This document shows positions 26,024 through 39,000 of a DNA stretch of 64,000 nucleotides, in pieces. The first letter of the stretch is position 1; every line of letters begins with the position of its first letter. Made by a program: the position numbers and the translations under genes. Source of the DNA: Apostichopus japonicus. Lineage: Eukaryota; Echinodermata; Holothuroidea; Aspidochirotida; Stichopodidae. Location of the stretch: assembly GCF_037975245.1 (NCBI RefSeq), contig NC_092574.1:3567001-3631000 (forward strand), given 5' to 3'. Under the pieces are notes generated by a model that was given only the letters and a program-made list of their open reading frames with translations, was not told where the DNA came from and did no database searches.

Positions 26024-26077
26024 CTTGAACAATGAACAAAGACTGCTTCGAACAATGACTATAGCGATTACGCTGCA
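26024..26077. repeat. centre of the palindrome: satellite orientation switch
   Basis: Forward units end at GTTTTGCAGAAA just before 26024. From 26072 the sequence is the reverse complement of the satellite (CTGCAATCATTGTCCGAGG). The 54 bases between are the same as at 24511-24564, so this motif is present at an ordinary break in the forward array and at the inversion point. Parts of it (CGAACAATGACT) are satellite-derived. ATGAACAAAG and ATAGCGATTACG are not. Confidence 0.85.
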
Positions 26078-29000
26078 ATCATTGTCCGAGGAGTTTCTGC
26101 AATACATTTCATAGTTGTGTAGTATTAAATCACTCAACAAATGTCTCTCACATTGCATTGCAGTCAGTAAGCTGCAATCATTGTCCGAGGAGTTTCTGTA
26201 AAACATTTCATAGTTTTGTAGTAAAAACTCTCCCAAATTATGTCTCTCACTATACACTGCAGCGTGTAAGCTGAAGTCATTGTTCGAGACGTTTCTGCAA
26301 AACATTTCATAGTTATGTAGTATAAAATCACTCAACAAAAGTCTCTCACTATACACTGCAGCGTGTAAGCTGCAGTCATTGTTCGAGAAGTTTCTGCAAT
26401 ACATTTCATAGTTATGTAGTATAAAATCACTCAACAAATGTCTCTCACCTATACACTGCAGCGAGTAAGCTGCAGTCATTGTTCGAGACGTTTCTGCAAT
26501 ACATTTCATAGTTATGTAGTAAAAACTCTCCCAAATGATGTCTCTCACTATACACTGCAGCGTGTTAAGCTGCAATCATTGTCCGAGGAGTTTCTGCAAT
26601 ACATTTCATTGTTGTGTAGTAAAAACTCTCCCAAATTATGTCTCTCACTATACACTGCAGCGTGTAAGCTGCAGTCATTGTTCGAGAAGTTTCTGCAATA
26701 CATTTCATAGTTATGTAGTATAAAATCACTCAACAAATGTATCTCTCCTATACACTGCAGCGTGTAAGCTGCAGTCATTGTTCGAGAAGTTTCTGCAAAA
26801 CATTTCATAGTTATGTAGTAAAAACTCTCCCAAATGATGTCTCTCACTATACACTGCAGCGTGTTAAGCTGAAGTCATTGTTCGAGAAGTTTCTGCAAAA
26901 CATTTCATATTTATGTAGTATAAAATAACTCAACAAATGTCACTCACTATACACTGCAGCGTGTAAGCTGCAGTCATTGTTCGAGAAGTTTCTGCAAAAC
27001 ATTTCATAGTTATGTAGTAAAAACTCTCCCAAATGATGTCTCTCACTATACACTGCAGCGTGTTAAGCTGAAGTCATTGTTCGAGAAGTTTCTGCAAAAC
27101 ATTTCATATTTATGTAGTATAAAATAACTCAACAAATGTCACTCACTATGCACTGCAGCGTGTAAGCTGCAGTCATTGTTCGAGAAGTTTCTGCAATACA
27201 TTTCATAGTTATGTAGTGTAAAATCACTCAACAAAAGTCTCTCACTATACAGTGCAGCGAGTAAGCTGAAATAATTGTTCGAGACGTTTCTGCAATACAT
27301 TTCATTGTTGTGTAGTATTAAATCACTCAACAAATGTCTCTCACTATGCACTGCAGCGTGTTAGCTGCAGTCATTGTTCGAGAAGTTTCTGCAATACATT
27401 TCATAGTTATGTAGTGTAAAATCACTCAACAAAAGTCTCTCACTATACAGTGCAGCGAGTAAGCTGCAATAATTGTTCGAGACGTTTCTGCAATACATTT
27501 CATTGTTGTGTAGTATAAAATCACTCAACAAATGTCTCTCACATTTTATTGCAGTCAGTAAGCTGCAATCATTGTCCGAGGAGTTTCTGCAAAACATTTC
27601 ATAGTTTTGTAGAAAAAACTCTCCCAAATTATGTCTCTCACTATACACTGCAGCGTGTAAGCTGCAGTCATTGTTCGAGAAGTTTCTGCAATACATTTCA
27701 TATTTATGTAGTATAAAATCACTCAACAAATGTCACTCACTATGCACTGCAGCGTGTAAGCTGCAGTCATTGTTCGAGAAGTTTCTGCAATACATTTCAT
27801 AGTTATGTAGTAAAAACTCTCCCAAATGATGTCTCTCACTATGCACTGCAGCGTGTAAGCTGCAGTCATTGTTCGAGAAGTTTCTGCAATACATTTCATA
27901 GTTATGTAGTAATAAAATCACTCAACAAAAGTCTCTCACTATACACTGCAGCGAATTATGTCTCTCACTATACACTGCAGCGTGTAAGCTGCAGTCATTG
28001 TTCGAGAAGTTTCTGCAATACATTTCATATTTATGTAGTATAAAATCACTCAACAAATGTCACTCACTATGCACTGCAGCGTGTAAGCTGCAGTCATTGT
28101 TCGAGAAGTTTCTGCAATACATTTCATAGTTATGTAGTGTAAAATCACTCAACAAAAGTCTCTCCTATACACTGCAGCGTGTAAGCTGCAGTCATTATTC
28201 GAGAAGTTTCTGCAAAACATTTCATAGTTATGCAGTAAAAACTCTCCCAAATGATGTCTCTCACTATACACTGCAGCGTGTTAAGCTGCAGTCATTGTTC
28301 GAGAAGTTTCTGCAAAACATTTCATATTTATGTAGTATAAAATAACTCAACAAATGTCACTCACTATGCACTGCAGCGTGTAAGCTGCAGTCATTGTTCG
28401 AGAAGTTTCTGCAATACATTTCATAGTTATGTAGTGTAAAATCACTCAACAAAAGTCTCTCACTATACAGTGCAGCGAGTAAGCTGCAATAATTGTTCGA
28501 GACGTTTCTGCAATACATTTCATTGTTGTGTAGTATTAAATCACTCAACAAATGTCTCTCACATTTTATTGCAGTCAGTAAGCTGCAATCATTGTCCGAG
28601 GAGTTTCTGCAAAACATTTCATAGTTTTGTAGAAAAAACTCTCCCAAATTATGTCTCTCACTATACACTGCAGCGTGTTAAGCTGAAGTCATTGTTCGAG
28701 AAGTTTCTGCAAAACATTTCATATTTATGTAGTATAAAATAACTCAACAAATGTCACTCACTATGCACTGCAGCGTGTAAGCTGCAGTCATTGTTCGAGA
28801 AGTTTCTGCAATACATTTCATAGTTATGTAGTGTAAAATCACTCAACAAAAGTCTCTCACTATACAGTGCAGCGAGTAAGCTGCAATAATTGTTCGAGAC
28901 GTTTCTGCAATACATTTCATTGTTGTGTAGTATTAAATCACTCAACAAATGTCTCTCACATTTTATTGCAGTCAGTAAGCTGCAATCATTGTCCGAGGAG

Positions 29001-32000
29001 TTTCTGCAAAACATTTCATAGTTTTGTAGAAAAAACTCTCCCAAATTATGTCTCTCACTAAACACTGCAGCGTGTTAAGCTGAAGTCATTGTTCGAGAAG
29101 TTTCTGCAAAACATTTCATATTTATGTAGTATAAAATAACTCAACAAATGTCACTCACTATGCACTGCAGCGTGTAAGCTGCAGTCATTGTTCGAGAAGT
29201 TTCTGCAATACATTTCATAGTTATGTAGTGTAAAATCACTCAACAAAAGTCTCTCACTATACAGTGCAGCGAGTAAGCTGAAATAATTGTTCGAGACGTT
29301 TCTGCAATACATTTCATTGTTGTGTAGTATTAAATCACTCAACAAATGTCTCTCACATTTTATTGCAGTCAGTAAGCTGCAATCATTGTCCGAGGAGTTT
29401 CTGCAAAACATTTCATAGTTTTGTAGAAAAAACTCTCCCAAATTATGTCTCTCACTATACACTGCAGCGTGTAAGCTGAAGTCATTGTTCGAGAAGTTTC
29501 TGCAATACATTTCATAGTTGTGTAGTATAAAATCACTCAACAAATGTATCTCTCCTATACACTGCAGCGTGTAAGCTGCAGTCATTGTTCGAGAAGTTTC
29601 TGCAAAACATTTCATAGTTATGTAGTAAAAACTCTCCCAAATGATGTCTCTCACTATGCACTGCAGCGTGTAAGCTGCAGTCATTGTTCGAGAAGTTTCT
29701 GCAATACATTTCATAGTAATGTAGTAATAAAATCACTCAACAAAAGTCTCTCACTATACACTGCAGCGAATTATGTCTCTCACTATACACTGCAGCGTGT
29801 AAGCTGAAGTCATTGTTCGAGAAGTTTCTGCAATACATTTCATAGTTATGTAGTATAAAATCACTCAACAAAAGTCTCTCACTATACACTGCAGCGAGTA
29901 AGCTGCAATCATTGTTTCGAGACGTTTCTGCAAAACATTTCATAGTTTTGTAGTAAAAACTCCCAAATGATGTCTCTCACTATACACTGCAGCGTGTTAA
30001 GCTGCAGTCATTGTTCGAGAAGTTTCTGCAAAACATTTCATATTTATGTAGTATAAAATCACTCAACAAATGTCTCTCACTATACACTGCAGCGAGTAAG
30101 CTGCAGTCATTGTTCGAGACGTTTCTGCAATACATTTCATTGTTATGTAGTAAAAACTCTCCCAAATGATGTCTCTCACTATACACTGCAGCGTGTAAGC
30201 TGCAGTCATTGTTCGAGAAGTTTCTGCAATACATTTCATAGTTATGTAGTGTAAAATCACTCAACAAAGGTCTCTCACTATACAGTGCAGCGAGTAAGCT
30301 GCAGTCATTGTTCGAGAAGTTTCTGCAATACATTTCATTGTTGTGTAGTATTAAATCACTCAACAAATGTCTCTCACATTGCATAGCAGTCAGTAAGCTG
30401 CAATCATTGTCCGAGAAGTTTCTGCAAAACATTTCATAGTTATGTAGTAAAATCTCTCCCAAATGATGTCTCTCACTATACACTGCAGCGTGTTAAGCTG
30501 CAGTCATTGTTCGAGAAGTTTCTGTAAAACATTTCATATTTATGTAGTATAAAATCACTCAACAAATGTCTCTCACTATACACTGCAGCGTGTAAGCTGC
30601 AGTCATTGTTCGAGAAGTTTCTGCAATACATTTCATTGTTGTGTAGTATTAAATCACTCAACAAATGTCTCTCACATTGCATTGCAGTCAGTAAGCTGAA
30701 ATCATTGTCCGAGACGTTTCTGCAAAACATTTCTTAGGTTATGTAGTATAAACTCTCCCAAATGTCTCTCACTATACACTGCAGCGTGTAAGCTGCAGTC
30801 ATTGTTCGAGAAGTTTCTGCAATACATTTCATTGTTGTGTAGTATTAAATCACTCAGCAAATGTCTCTCACATTGCATTGCAGTCAGTAAGCTGAAATCA
30901 TTGTCCGAGACGTTTCTGCAAAACATTTCATAGTTATGTAGTATAAACTCTCCCAAATGATGTCTCTCACTATACACTGCAGCGTGTAAGCTGCAGTCAT
31001 TGTTCGAGAAGTTTCTGCAATACATTTCATTGTTGTGTAGTATTAAATCACTCAACAAATGTCTCTCACATTGCATTGCAGTCAGTAAGGTGCAATCATT
31101 GTCCGAGAAGTTTCTGCAAAACATTTCATAGTTATGTAGTAAAAACTCTCCCAAATTATGTCTCTCACAATACACTGCAGCGTGTAAGCTGCAGTCATTG
31201 TTCGATAAGTTTCTGCAATACAATTTATAGATATGTAGTATAAAATCACTCAACAAATGTCTCTCACATTGCATTGCTGCCAGTAAGGTGCAATCATTGT
31301 CCGAGGAGTTTATGCAAAACATTTCATAGTGATGTAGTAAAAACTCTCCCAAATGATGTCTCTCACTAAACACTGCAGAGTGTAAGCTGCAGTCATTGTC
31401 CGAGAAGTTTCTGCAAAACATTTCATAGTTATGTAGTAAAAACTCTCTCAAATAATGTCTCTCACTAAACACTGCAACGAGTAAGCTGCAGTCATTGTTC
31501 GAGAAGTTAACATTTCTTAGTTATGTATCAAAGACTCCCTCAAATAATATCTCTCACTTAACACTGCAGTGAGTAAGCTGCAATCATTGTCTGTGAAGTT
31601 TCTGCAAAATATTACATAGTTATGTAGTAAAAACTCTCCCAAATTATGTCTCTCACTATACACTGCAGCGAGTAAGCTGTAATCATTGTTCGAGACGTTT
31701 CTGCAATACATTTAAATTGTTATGTAGTATTAAATCACTCAACAAATGTCTCTCACATTGCATTGCAGTGAGTAAGCTGCAATCATTGTCCCAGAAGTTT
31801 CTGCAAAACATTTCATAGTAATGTAGTAAAAACTCCCTCAAATGATGTCTCTCACTATACACTGCAGCGAGTAAGCTGCAATCATTGTTCGAGACGATTC
31901 TGCAATACATTTCATTGTTGTGTAGTATTAAATCACTCAACAAATGTCTCTCACATTGCATTGCAGTCAGTAAGGTGCAATCATTGTCCGAGAAGTTTCT

Positions 32001-32915
32001 GCAAAACATTTCTTAGGTTATGTATCAAAAACTCCCTCAAATTATGTCTCTCACTAAACACTGCAGCATGTAAGCTGCAGTCATTGTTCGAGGAGTTTCT
32101 GCAAAACATTTCATAGTTATGTAGTTAAAACTCTCTCAAATAACGTCTCTCACTAAACACTGCAGTGGGTAAGCTTCAATCTTTGTCTGAGAAGTTTCTG
32201 CAAAACATTTCATAGTTATGTAGTATAAACTCCCTCAAATGATGTCTCTCACTATACACTGCAGTGAGTAAGCTGCAGTCATTGTTCGAGAAGTTTCTGC
32301 AATACATTTTAATAGTAATGTAGTATAAAATCACTCAACAAATGTCTTTCACATTGCATTGCAGTCAGTTAGCTGCAATCATTGTTCGAGGAGTTTCTGC
32401 AAAACATTTCATAGTTATGTAGTTAAAACTCTCTCAAATAATGTCTCTCACTAAACACTGCAGTGAGTAGGCTGCAGTCATTGTTCGAAAGGTTACTGCA
32501 ATACAATTCATAGTTATGTAGTATAAACTCCCCCAAATGATGTCTCTCACTATACACTGCAGTGAGTAAGCTGCAGTCATTGTTCGAGAAGCTTCTGCAA
32601 TACATTTTATAGATATGTAGTATAAAATCACTCAACAAATGTCTCACATTGCATTGCTGTCAGTAAGCTGCAATCATTGTCCGAGGAATTTCTGCAAAAC
32701 ATTTCTTAGTTATGTAGTATAAACTCCCTCAAATAATGTCTATCACTAAACACTGCAGTGAGTAAGCTGTAGTTATTGTCCGAGAAGTTTCTGCAATACA
32801 TTTCATAGTTATGTAGTATAAACTCCCTCAACCAATGTCTCTCACCATACATTGCAGTTAGTAAGATGAACTCGTCCGAAAGTTTCTGCCACACATTCCA
32901 TAGTTCTGTACTATA
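26072..32915 (-). repeat. 99-base satellite array, reverse orientation
   Basis: About 6.84 kb, or about 69 units, of the same satellite on the opposite strand. From 26.1 to about 31.4 kb most units carry diagnostic changes: ACACGCTGCAG (minus strand) instead of ACTCACTGCAG, and GGGAGAG instead of GAGGCAG or GAGGGAG. From about 31.5 to 32.9 kb units revert to forward-array-like variants and are more divergent. So the outer edges of the two arrays resemble each other, while the inner parts have been homogenised separately. Confidence 0.95.
28357..29460 (-). repeat. higher-order repeat of 397 bases in the reverse array
   Basis: Four-unit blocks repeat with a 397-base period starting at 28357, 28754 and 29151. 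Each has the same four variant units, including the TTTTATTGCAGTCAG unit and the ATAATTGTTCGAGACG unit. The block differs from the 794-base block of the forward array. Confidence 0.8.
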
Positions 32916-33059
32916 AACTGATAGAAAACCACCACTGTGAACACTGAAGAATCTACTCTGTGAAAAAAAATGTAAAAGTGTTTATGCTCCACAATAAAAG
33001 GTGATACAAAGTATATAATGGCTTCATAACTATATAATATTTCTTTGACAGACCCTACA
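32916..33059 (-). repeat. right inner flank of the satellite
   Basis: Reverse-complement partner of 12891-13029. It differs by a few substitutions and a longer A run (AAAAAAAA near 32964). Confidence 0.85.
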
Positions 33060-36000
33060 GACTAGAACAGCCATAATTAATGTTTAAATCTACATCAATA
33101 TATCTTTTTGACATGCACGAGTCTTTTGTTCTAACGTTCTTAACTGTTACTCCAAAGGACAACAACAGTGAAAACCATTCGTCTAAGCTGGTGTTGAAAG
33201 CAGTTAATGTATTGCTTCCCTTAGAATGCAAACTAAAATATCCTTCAAATCATGTTCGTATGTTGTGTGATGCTTTAAACACTTTCATTAAATAAATTTA
33301 AGTTCTAGCTAAATAGCAAAATAATAAATTTCTTCAACATGGTAGCCTAACCACACTAAGTCATGGAGAAATCTAAGCCTAAGATGTTTAATCGCTGAAA
33401 TTGTGACGTAGATATCCATGGAATATTTTCATTATTGCTCTTACGTTCGACCACATGGTTGCCTAACACTACACTGAGTCAATGGGGTAAACTAGCCTAG
33501 CTTTCTGCTTATTAGCTGAAATTGTGACGTAGTTATAAGATATCCATTGAATACATTCGTTATTGCTGTTATTTTCGACCACATGGTAGCCTTACACCAA
33601 ACTAAGTCTATGGAAAATTTGCCTTACCATTGGTTTGCAAAACACCAAAATAAATAGAACTATTTGCGTAGGATTCGGTTAATAAATTAGGAACCGGGTA
33701 GTATCGTGTGGGCGGGTACCTGGATAACCCGTTCAAACACAATTTTATATGTTTAAATGTGTGCTGTATTAGCCCCAAACATGCCAGATTTTCAAATATG
33801 GTGGTCACCTTTAGTCAAACTTCTTAACTAATTTTGTTATCTATCATCCTGGCGGAAATTGACCTTACTGGGACATTCAAACATCTTTTGTGTTCATTTA
33901 GAATCGTCGGAGAACAATTTGGAGAGTTAAGACCTCCAGCAAAGTACTTATTGAAAACTTGTAGTATTTATACTATGCCCGAGATTATAATATGGGGCCA
34001 ATATATATGTAAATGAATAAATCTCCATCAATAATTGAAAATATCTTTTTGACGTAAGCCAGTGAATTTGAAGCAAAATGTTTACCCTCATTTTTGATGG
34101 AAATCAATTCAAACAATGTTTGGATATACTTGCGAATGGATATACTTGCGAACAATTCACGGGATGATTTCTTGCAGAAGCTGGTGTACGATTCCACAAT
34201 GGTACGTGTGTGTCTTTCGAAGAGATAGAAGTTGCAGAGACCTTGAAGCACGCCCCCAACCAAACCAGGAGGTATCAACTTTGGGTACAAAATTGAATAA
34301 AGAGGACATTTTTTATATCTATGTCTGAAATTGCTTGAAGGCTTAACTCTATGAAAAGTTAAATTAAACTAGAATAGCAAACTATTTACAGACAATCGGG
34401 TAAAGAAAAATGATGCAAACACCCACAGAAAAAACCTGGAATAGCATCAGTATTAACTTTTTACTTCAATTATTAAAAAATCATTAAAATTAAGCTCTTC
34501 CCTACACACTAGAACAGCTATATTAAATGTTTAAATCTACATCAATATCTTTAAGATATATACGACTTTTTTTGTTCTAATGTTCTTAACTCGAGTACTC
34601 CATAGGACAACCACAATGAAAACCATTTGACTAAGCTGCTTTTGAAAGCAGTTAACGTATTGTTTCAGTAGAATGCCAACTAAAATATCCTTCCAATCAT
34701 GTTCCTATGTTGTGTGATGCTTTTAAATATCATTTTCATTAAATAAATTTAAGGTCTAGCTAAATAGCAAAATAATAAATTTCTTCCACATGGTAGCCTA
34801 ACACCACACTAAGTCAATGAGAAATCTAAGCCTAACCATATATTTATTCGCTGAAAATGTGACGCAGTTATAAGATATCCATGGAATACTTTCATTATTG
34901 CTGTTTCGCTCGACCACATGGTTGCCTAACAATACACTAAGAAATGGGGTAAACTAGCCTGGCCATCTGTTTATTTGCTGAAATTGTGACGCAGTTATAA
35001 GATGGAATATTTTCATTATTGCTGTTACGTTCGACCACATGGTTGCCTAACACTACACTGAGTCAATGGGGTAAACTAGCCTAGCTCTCTGCTTATTAGC
35101 TGAAATTGTGACGTAGTTATAAGATATCCATTGAATACATTCGTTATTGCTGTTATTTTCGACCACATGGTAGCCTCACACCAAACTAAGTCTATGGAAA
35201 ATTTGCCTTACCATTGGTTTGCAAAACACCAAAATAAATAGATAACTATTTGCGTAGGATTCGGTTAATAAATTAGGAACCGGGTAGTATCGTGTGGCCG
35301 GGTACCCGGATAACCCGTTCAAACACTACTTTATATGTTTAAATGTATGCTGTATGAGCCCCAAACAAGCCAGATTTTCAAATATGGTGGTCACCTTTAG
35401 TCAAACTTCTTAAACTAATTTTGTTATCTATCATCCTGGCGGAAATTGACCTTACTGGGACATTCAAACATCTTTTGTGTTCATTTAGAATCGTCGGAGA
35501 ACAATTTGGAGAGTTAAGACCTCCAGCAAAGTACTTATTGAAAACTTGTAGTAATTATACTATGCCCGAGATTATAATCTGGGGCCAATATATATGTAAA
35601 TGAATAAATCTCCATCAATAATTGAAAATATCTTTTTGACGTAAGCCAGTGAATTTGAAGCAAAATGTTTACCCTCATTTTTGATGGAAATCAATTCAAA
35701 CAATGTTTGGATATACTTGCGAATGGATATACTTGCGAACAATTCACGGGATGATTTCTTGCAGAAGCTGGTGTACGATTCCACAATGGTACGTGTGTGT
35801 CTTTCGAAGAGATAGAAGTTGCAGAGACCTTGAAGCACGCCCCCAACCAAACCAGGAGGTATCAACTTTGGGTACAAAATTGAATAAAGAGGACATTTTT
35901 TATATCTATGTCTGAAATTGCTTGAAGGCTATAACTATGAAAAGTTAAATTAAACTAGAATAGCAAACTATTTACAGACAATCGGGTAAAGAAAAATGAT

Positions 36001-39000
36001 GCAAACACCCACAGAAAAAACCTGGAATAGCATCAGTATTAACTTTTTACTTCAATTATTAAAAAATCATTAAAATTAAGCTCTTCCCTACACACTAGAA
36101 CAGCTATATTAAATATTTAAATCTACATCAATATCTTTAAGATATGTACGACTTTTTTTGTTCTAATGTTCTTAACTCGAGTACTCCATAGGACAACAAC
36201 AATGAAAACCATTTGACTAAGCTGCTTTTGAAAGCAGTTAACGTATTGTTTCAGTAGAATGCCAACTAAAATATCCTTCCAATCATGTTCCTATGTTGTG
36301 TGATGCTTTTAAATATCATTTTCATTAAATAAATTTAAGGTCTAGCTAAATAGCAAAATAATAAATTTCTTCCACATGGTAGCCTAACACCACACTAAGT
36401 CAATGAGAAATCTAAGCCTAACCATATATTTATTCGCTGAAACTGTGACGCAGTTATAAGATATCCATGGAATATTTCCGTTATTGCTGTTTCGTTCGAC
36501 CACATGGTTGCCTAACACCACACTAAGTCAATGGGGTAAACTAGCCTAGCCATCTGTTTATTTGCTGAAATTGTGACGCAGTTATAAGATATCCATGGAA
36601 TATTTTCATTATTGCAGTTACGTTCGACCACATGGTTGCCTAACACTACACTGAGTCAATGGGGTAAACTAGCCTAGCTATCTGCATATTAGCTGAAATT
36701 GTGACGCAGTTATAAGATATCCATGGAATATTTTCATTATTGCTGTTATTTTCGACCACATGGTAGCCTAACACCACACTAATTCAATGGAAATCCAAGC
36801 CTAACCAAATGTTTCTTCGCTGTAATTGTGAAGCAGTTATAATATATCCATGGTATATTCTCACTATTTCTCTTACCCTCAACCACATGGTTGCCTAACA
36901 CCACACTAAGTCAATAGGGGTAAACTAGCCTAGCCATCTGTTTATTCACTGAAATTGTGACGCAGTTATAAGATATCCATGGAATATTTTCATTATTGCT
37001 GTTACGTTCGACCACATGGTTGCCTAACACTACACTAAGTCTATGGGATAAACAAACCTCTTTTGTCTTCATTTAGAATCGTCGGAGAAAAATTTGGAGA
37101 GTAAAGACCTCCAGCAAAGTATTTTTGAAAACTTGTAGCAATTATACTATGCGTGAGATTATAATCTGGGGCCTATATATATTTAAAAGAATAAATCTTC
37201 ATCAATAATTGAAAATATCTTTTTGACGTAAGCCAGTGCATTTGAAGCAAAATGTTTACCCTCATTTTTGATGGAAATCAATTCAAACAATGTAATTTAA
37301 TGAATATACTTCCGAACAATAAACGGGATGATTTCTTGCAGAAGCTGGTGTACGATCCCACAAGGGTACGTACGTGTGTGTCTTTCGAAGAGATAGAAGT
37401 TCAAGAGACCTTGAAGCACGCCCCCAACCAAACCAGGAGGTATCAACGTCACGTTAATCTTTGGGTACAAAATTGAAAAAAGAGGACAATTTTTTATATC
37501 TATATATGTCTGAAAATTGCTTGAAGGATATAACTCTATGAATAGTTAAATTAAACTAGAATAGCAAACTATTTACAGACAATCGGGTAAAGAAAAATGA
37601 TGCAAACACCCATAGAAAAAACCTGGAATAGCATCAGTATTAACTTTTTACTTCAATTATTAAAAAATCATTAAAATTAAGCTCTTCCCTACACACTAGA
37701 ACAGCTATATTAAATGTTTAAATCTACATCAATATCTTTAAGATATATACGACTTTTTTTGTTCTAATGTTCTTAACTCGAGTACTCCATAGGACAACCA
37801 CAATGAAAACCATTTGACTAAGCTGCTTTTGAAAGCAGTTAACGTATTGTTTCAGTAGAATGCCAACTAAAATATCCTTCCAATCATGTTCCTATGTTGT
37901 GTGATGCTTTTAAATATCATTTTCATTAAATAAATTTAAGGTCTAGCTAAATAGCAAAATAATAAATTTCTTCCACATGGTAGCCTAACACCACACTAAG
38001 TCAATGAGAAATCTAAGCCTAACCATATATTTATTCGCTGAAAATGTGACGCAGTTATAAGATATCCATGGAATACTTTCATTATTGCTGTTTCGCTCGA
38101 CCACATGGTTGCCTAACAATACACTAAGAAATGGGGTAAACTAGCCTGGCCATCTGTTTATTTGCTGAAATTGTGACGCAGTTATAAGATGGAATATTTT
38201 CATTATTGCTGTTACGTTCGACCACATGGTTGCCTAACACTACACTGAGTCAATGGGGTAAACTAGCCTAGCTCTCTGCTTATTAGCTGAAATTGTGACG
38301 TAGTTATAAGATATCCATTGAATACATTCGTTATTGCTGTTATTTTCGACCACATGGTAGCCTCACACCAAACTAAGTCTATGGAAAATTTGCCTTACCA
38401 TTGGTTTGCAAAACACCAAAATAAATAGATAACTATTTGCGTAGGATTCGGTTAATAAATTAGGAACCGGGTAGTATCGTGTGGCCGGGTACCCGGATAA
38501 CCCGTTCAAACACTACTTTATATGTTTAAATGTATGCTGTATGAGCCCCAAACAAGCCAGATTTTCAAATATGGTGGTCACCTTTAGTCAAACTTCTTAA
38601 ACTAATTTTGTTATCTATCATCCTGGCGGAAATTGACCTTACTGGGACATTCAAACATCTTTTGTGTTCATTTAGAATCGTCGGAGAACAATTTGGAGAG
38701 TTAAGACCTCCAGCAAAGTACTTATTGAAAACTTGTAGTAATTATACTATGCCCGAGATTATAATCTGGGGCCAATATATATGTAAATGAATAAATCTCC
38801 ATCAATAATTGAAAATACCTTTTTGACGTAAGCCAGTGAATTTGAAGCAAAATGTTTACCCTCATTTTTGATGGAAATCAATTCAAACAATGTAAATAAA
38901 TTAATATACTTGCGAACAATTCACGGGATGATTTCTTGCAGAAGCTGGTGTACGATCCCACAATGGTACGTGTGTGTCTTTCGAAGAGATAGAAGTTGCA

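Noticed and set aside
13030-32915. Dozens of open frames of 60-256 codons with a 33-residue repeat
   Set aside because: The period of 99 is divisible by 3, so any open frame in one unit persists. Frames open on both strands and in several phases, and they are broken often by frameshifts and TGA. Not reported as genes.
13030-32915. CRISPR-like array
   Set aside because: Units are directly adjacent with no unique spacers, the repeats are imperfect, and the genome is eukaryotic. It is a satellite.
13030-32915. RNA polymerase III B box in every satellite unit (GTTCGAGAAG on one strand)
   Set aside because: Only the GTTCGA core matches the B-box consensus, the 3' CC is absent, and there is no A box at the correct distance.
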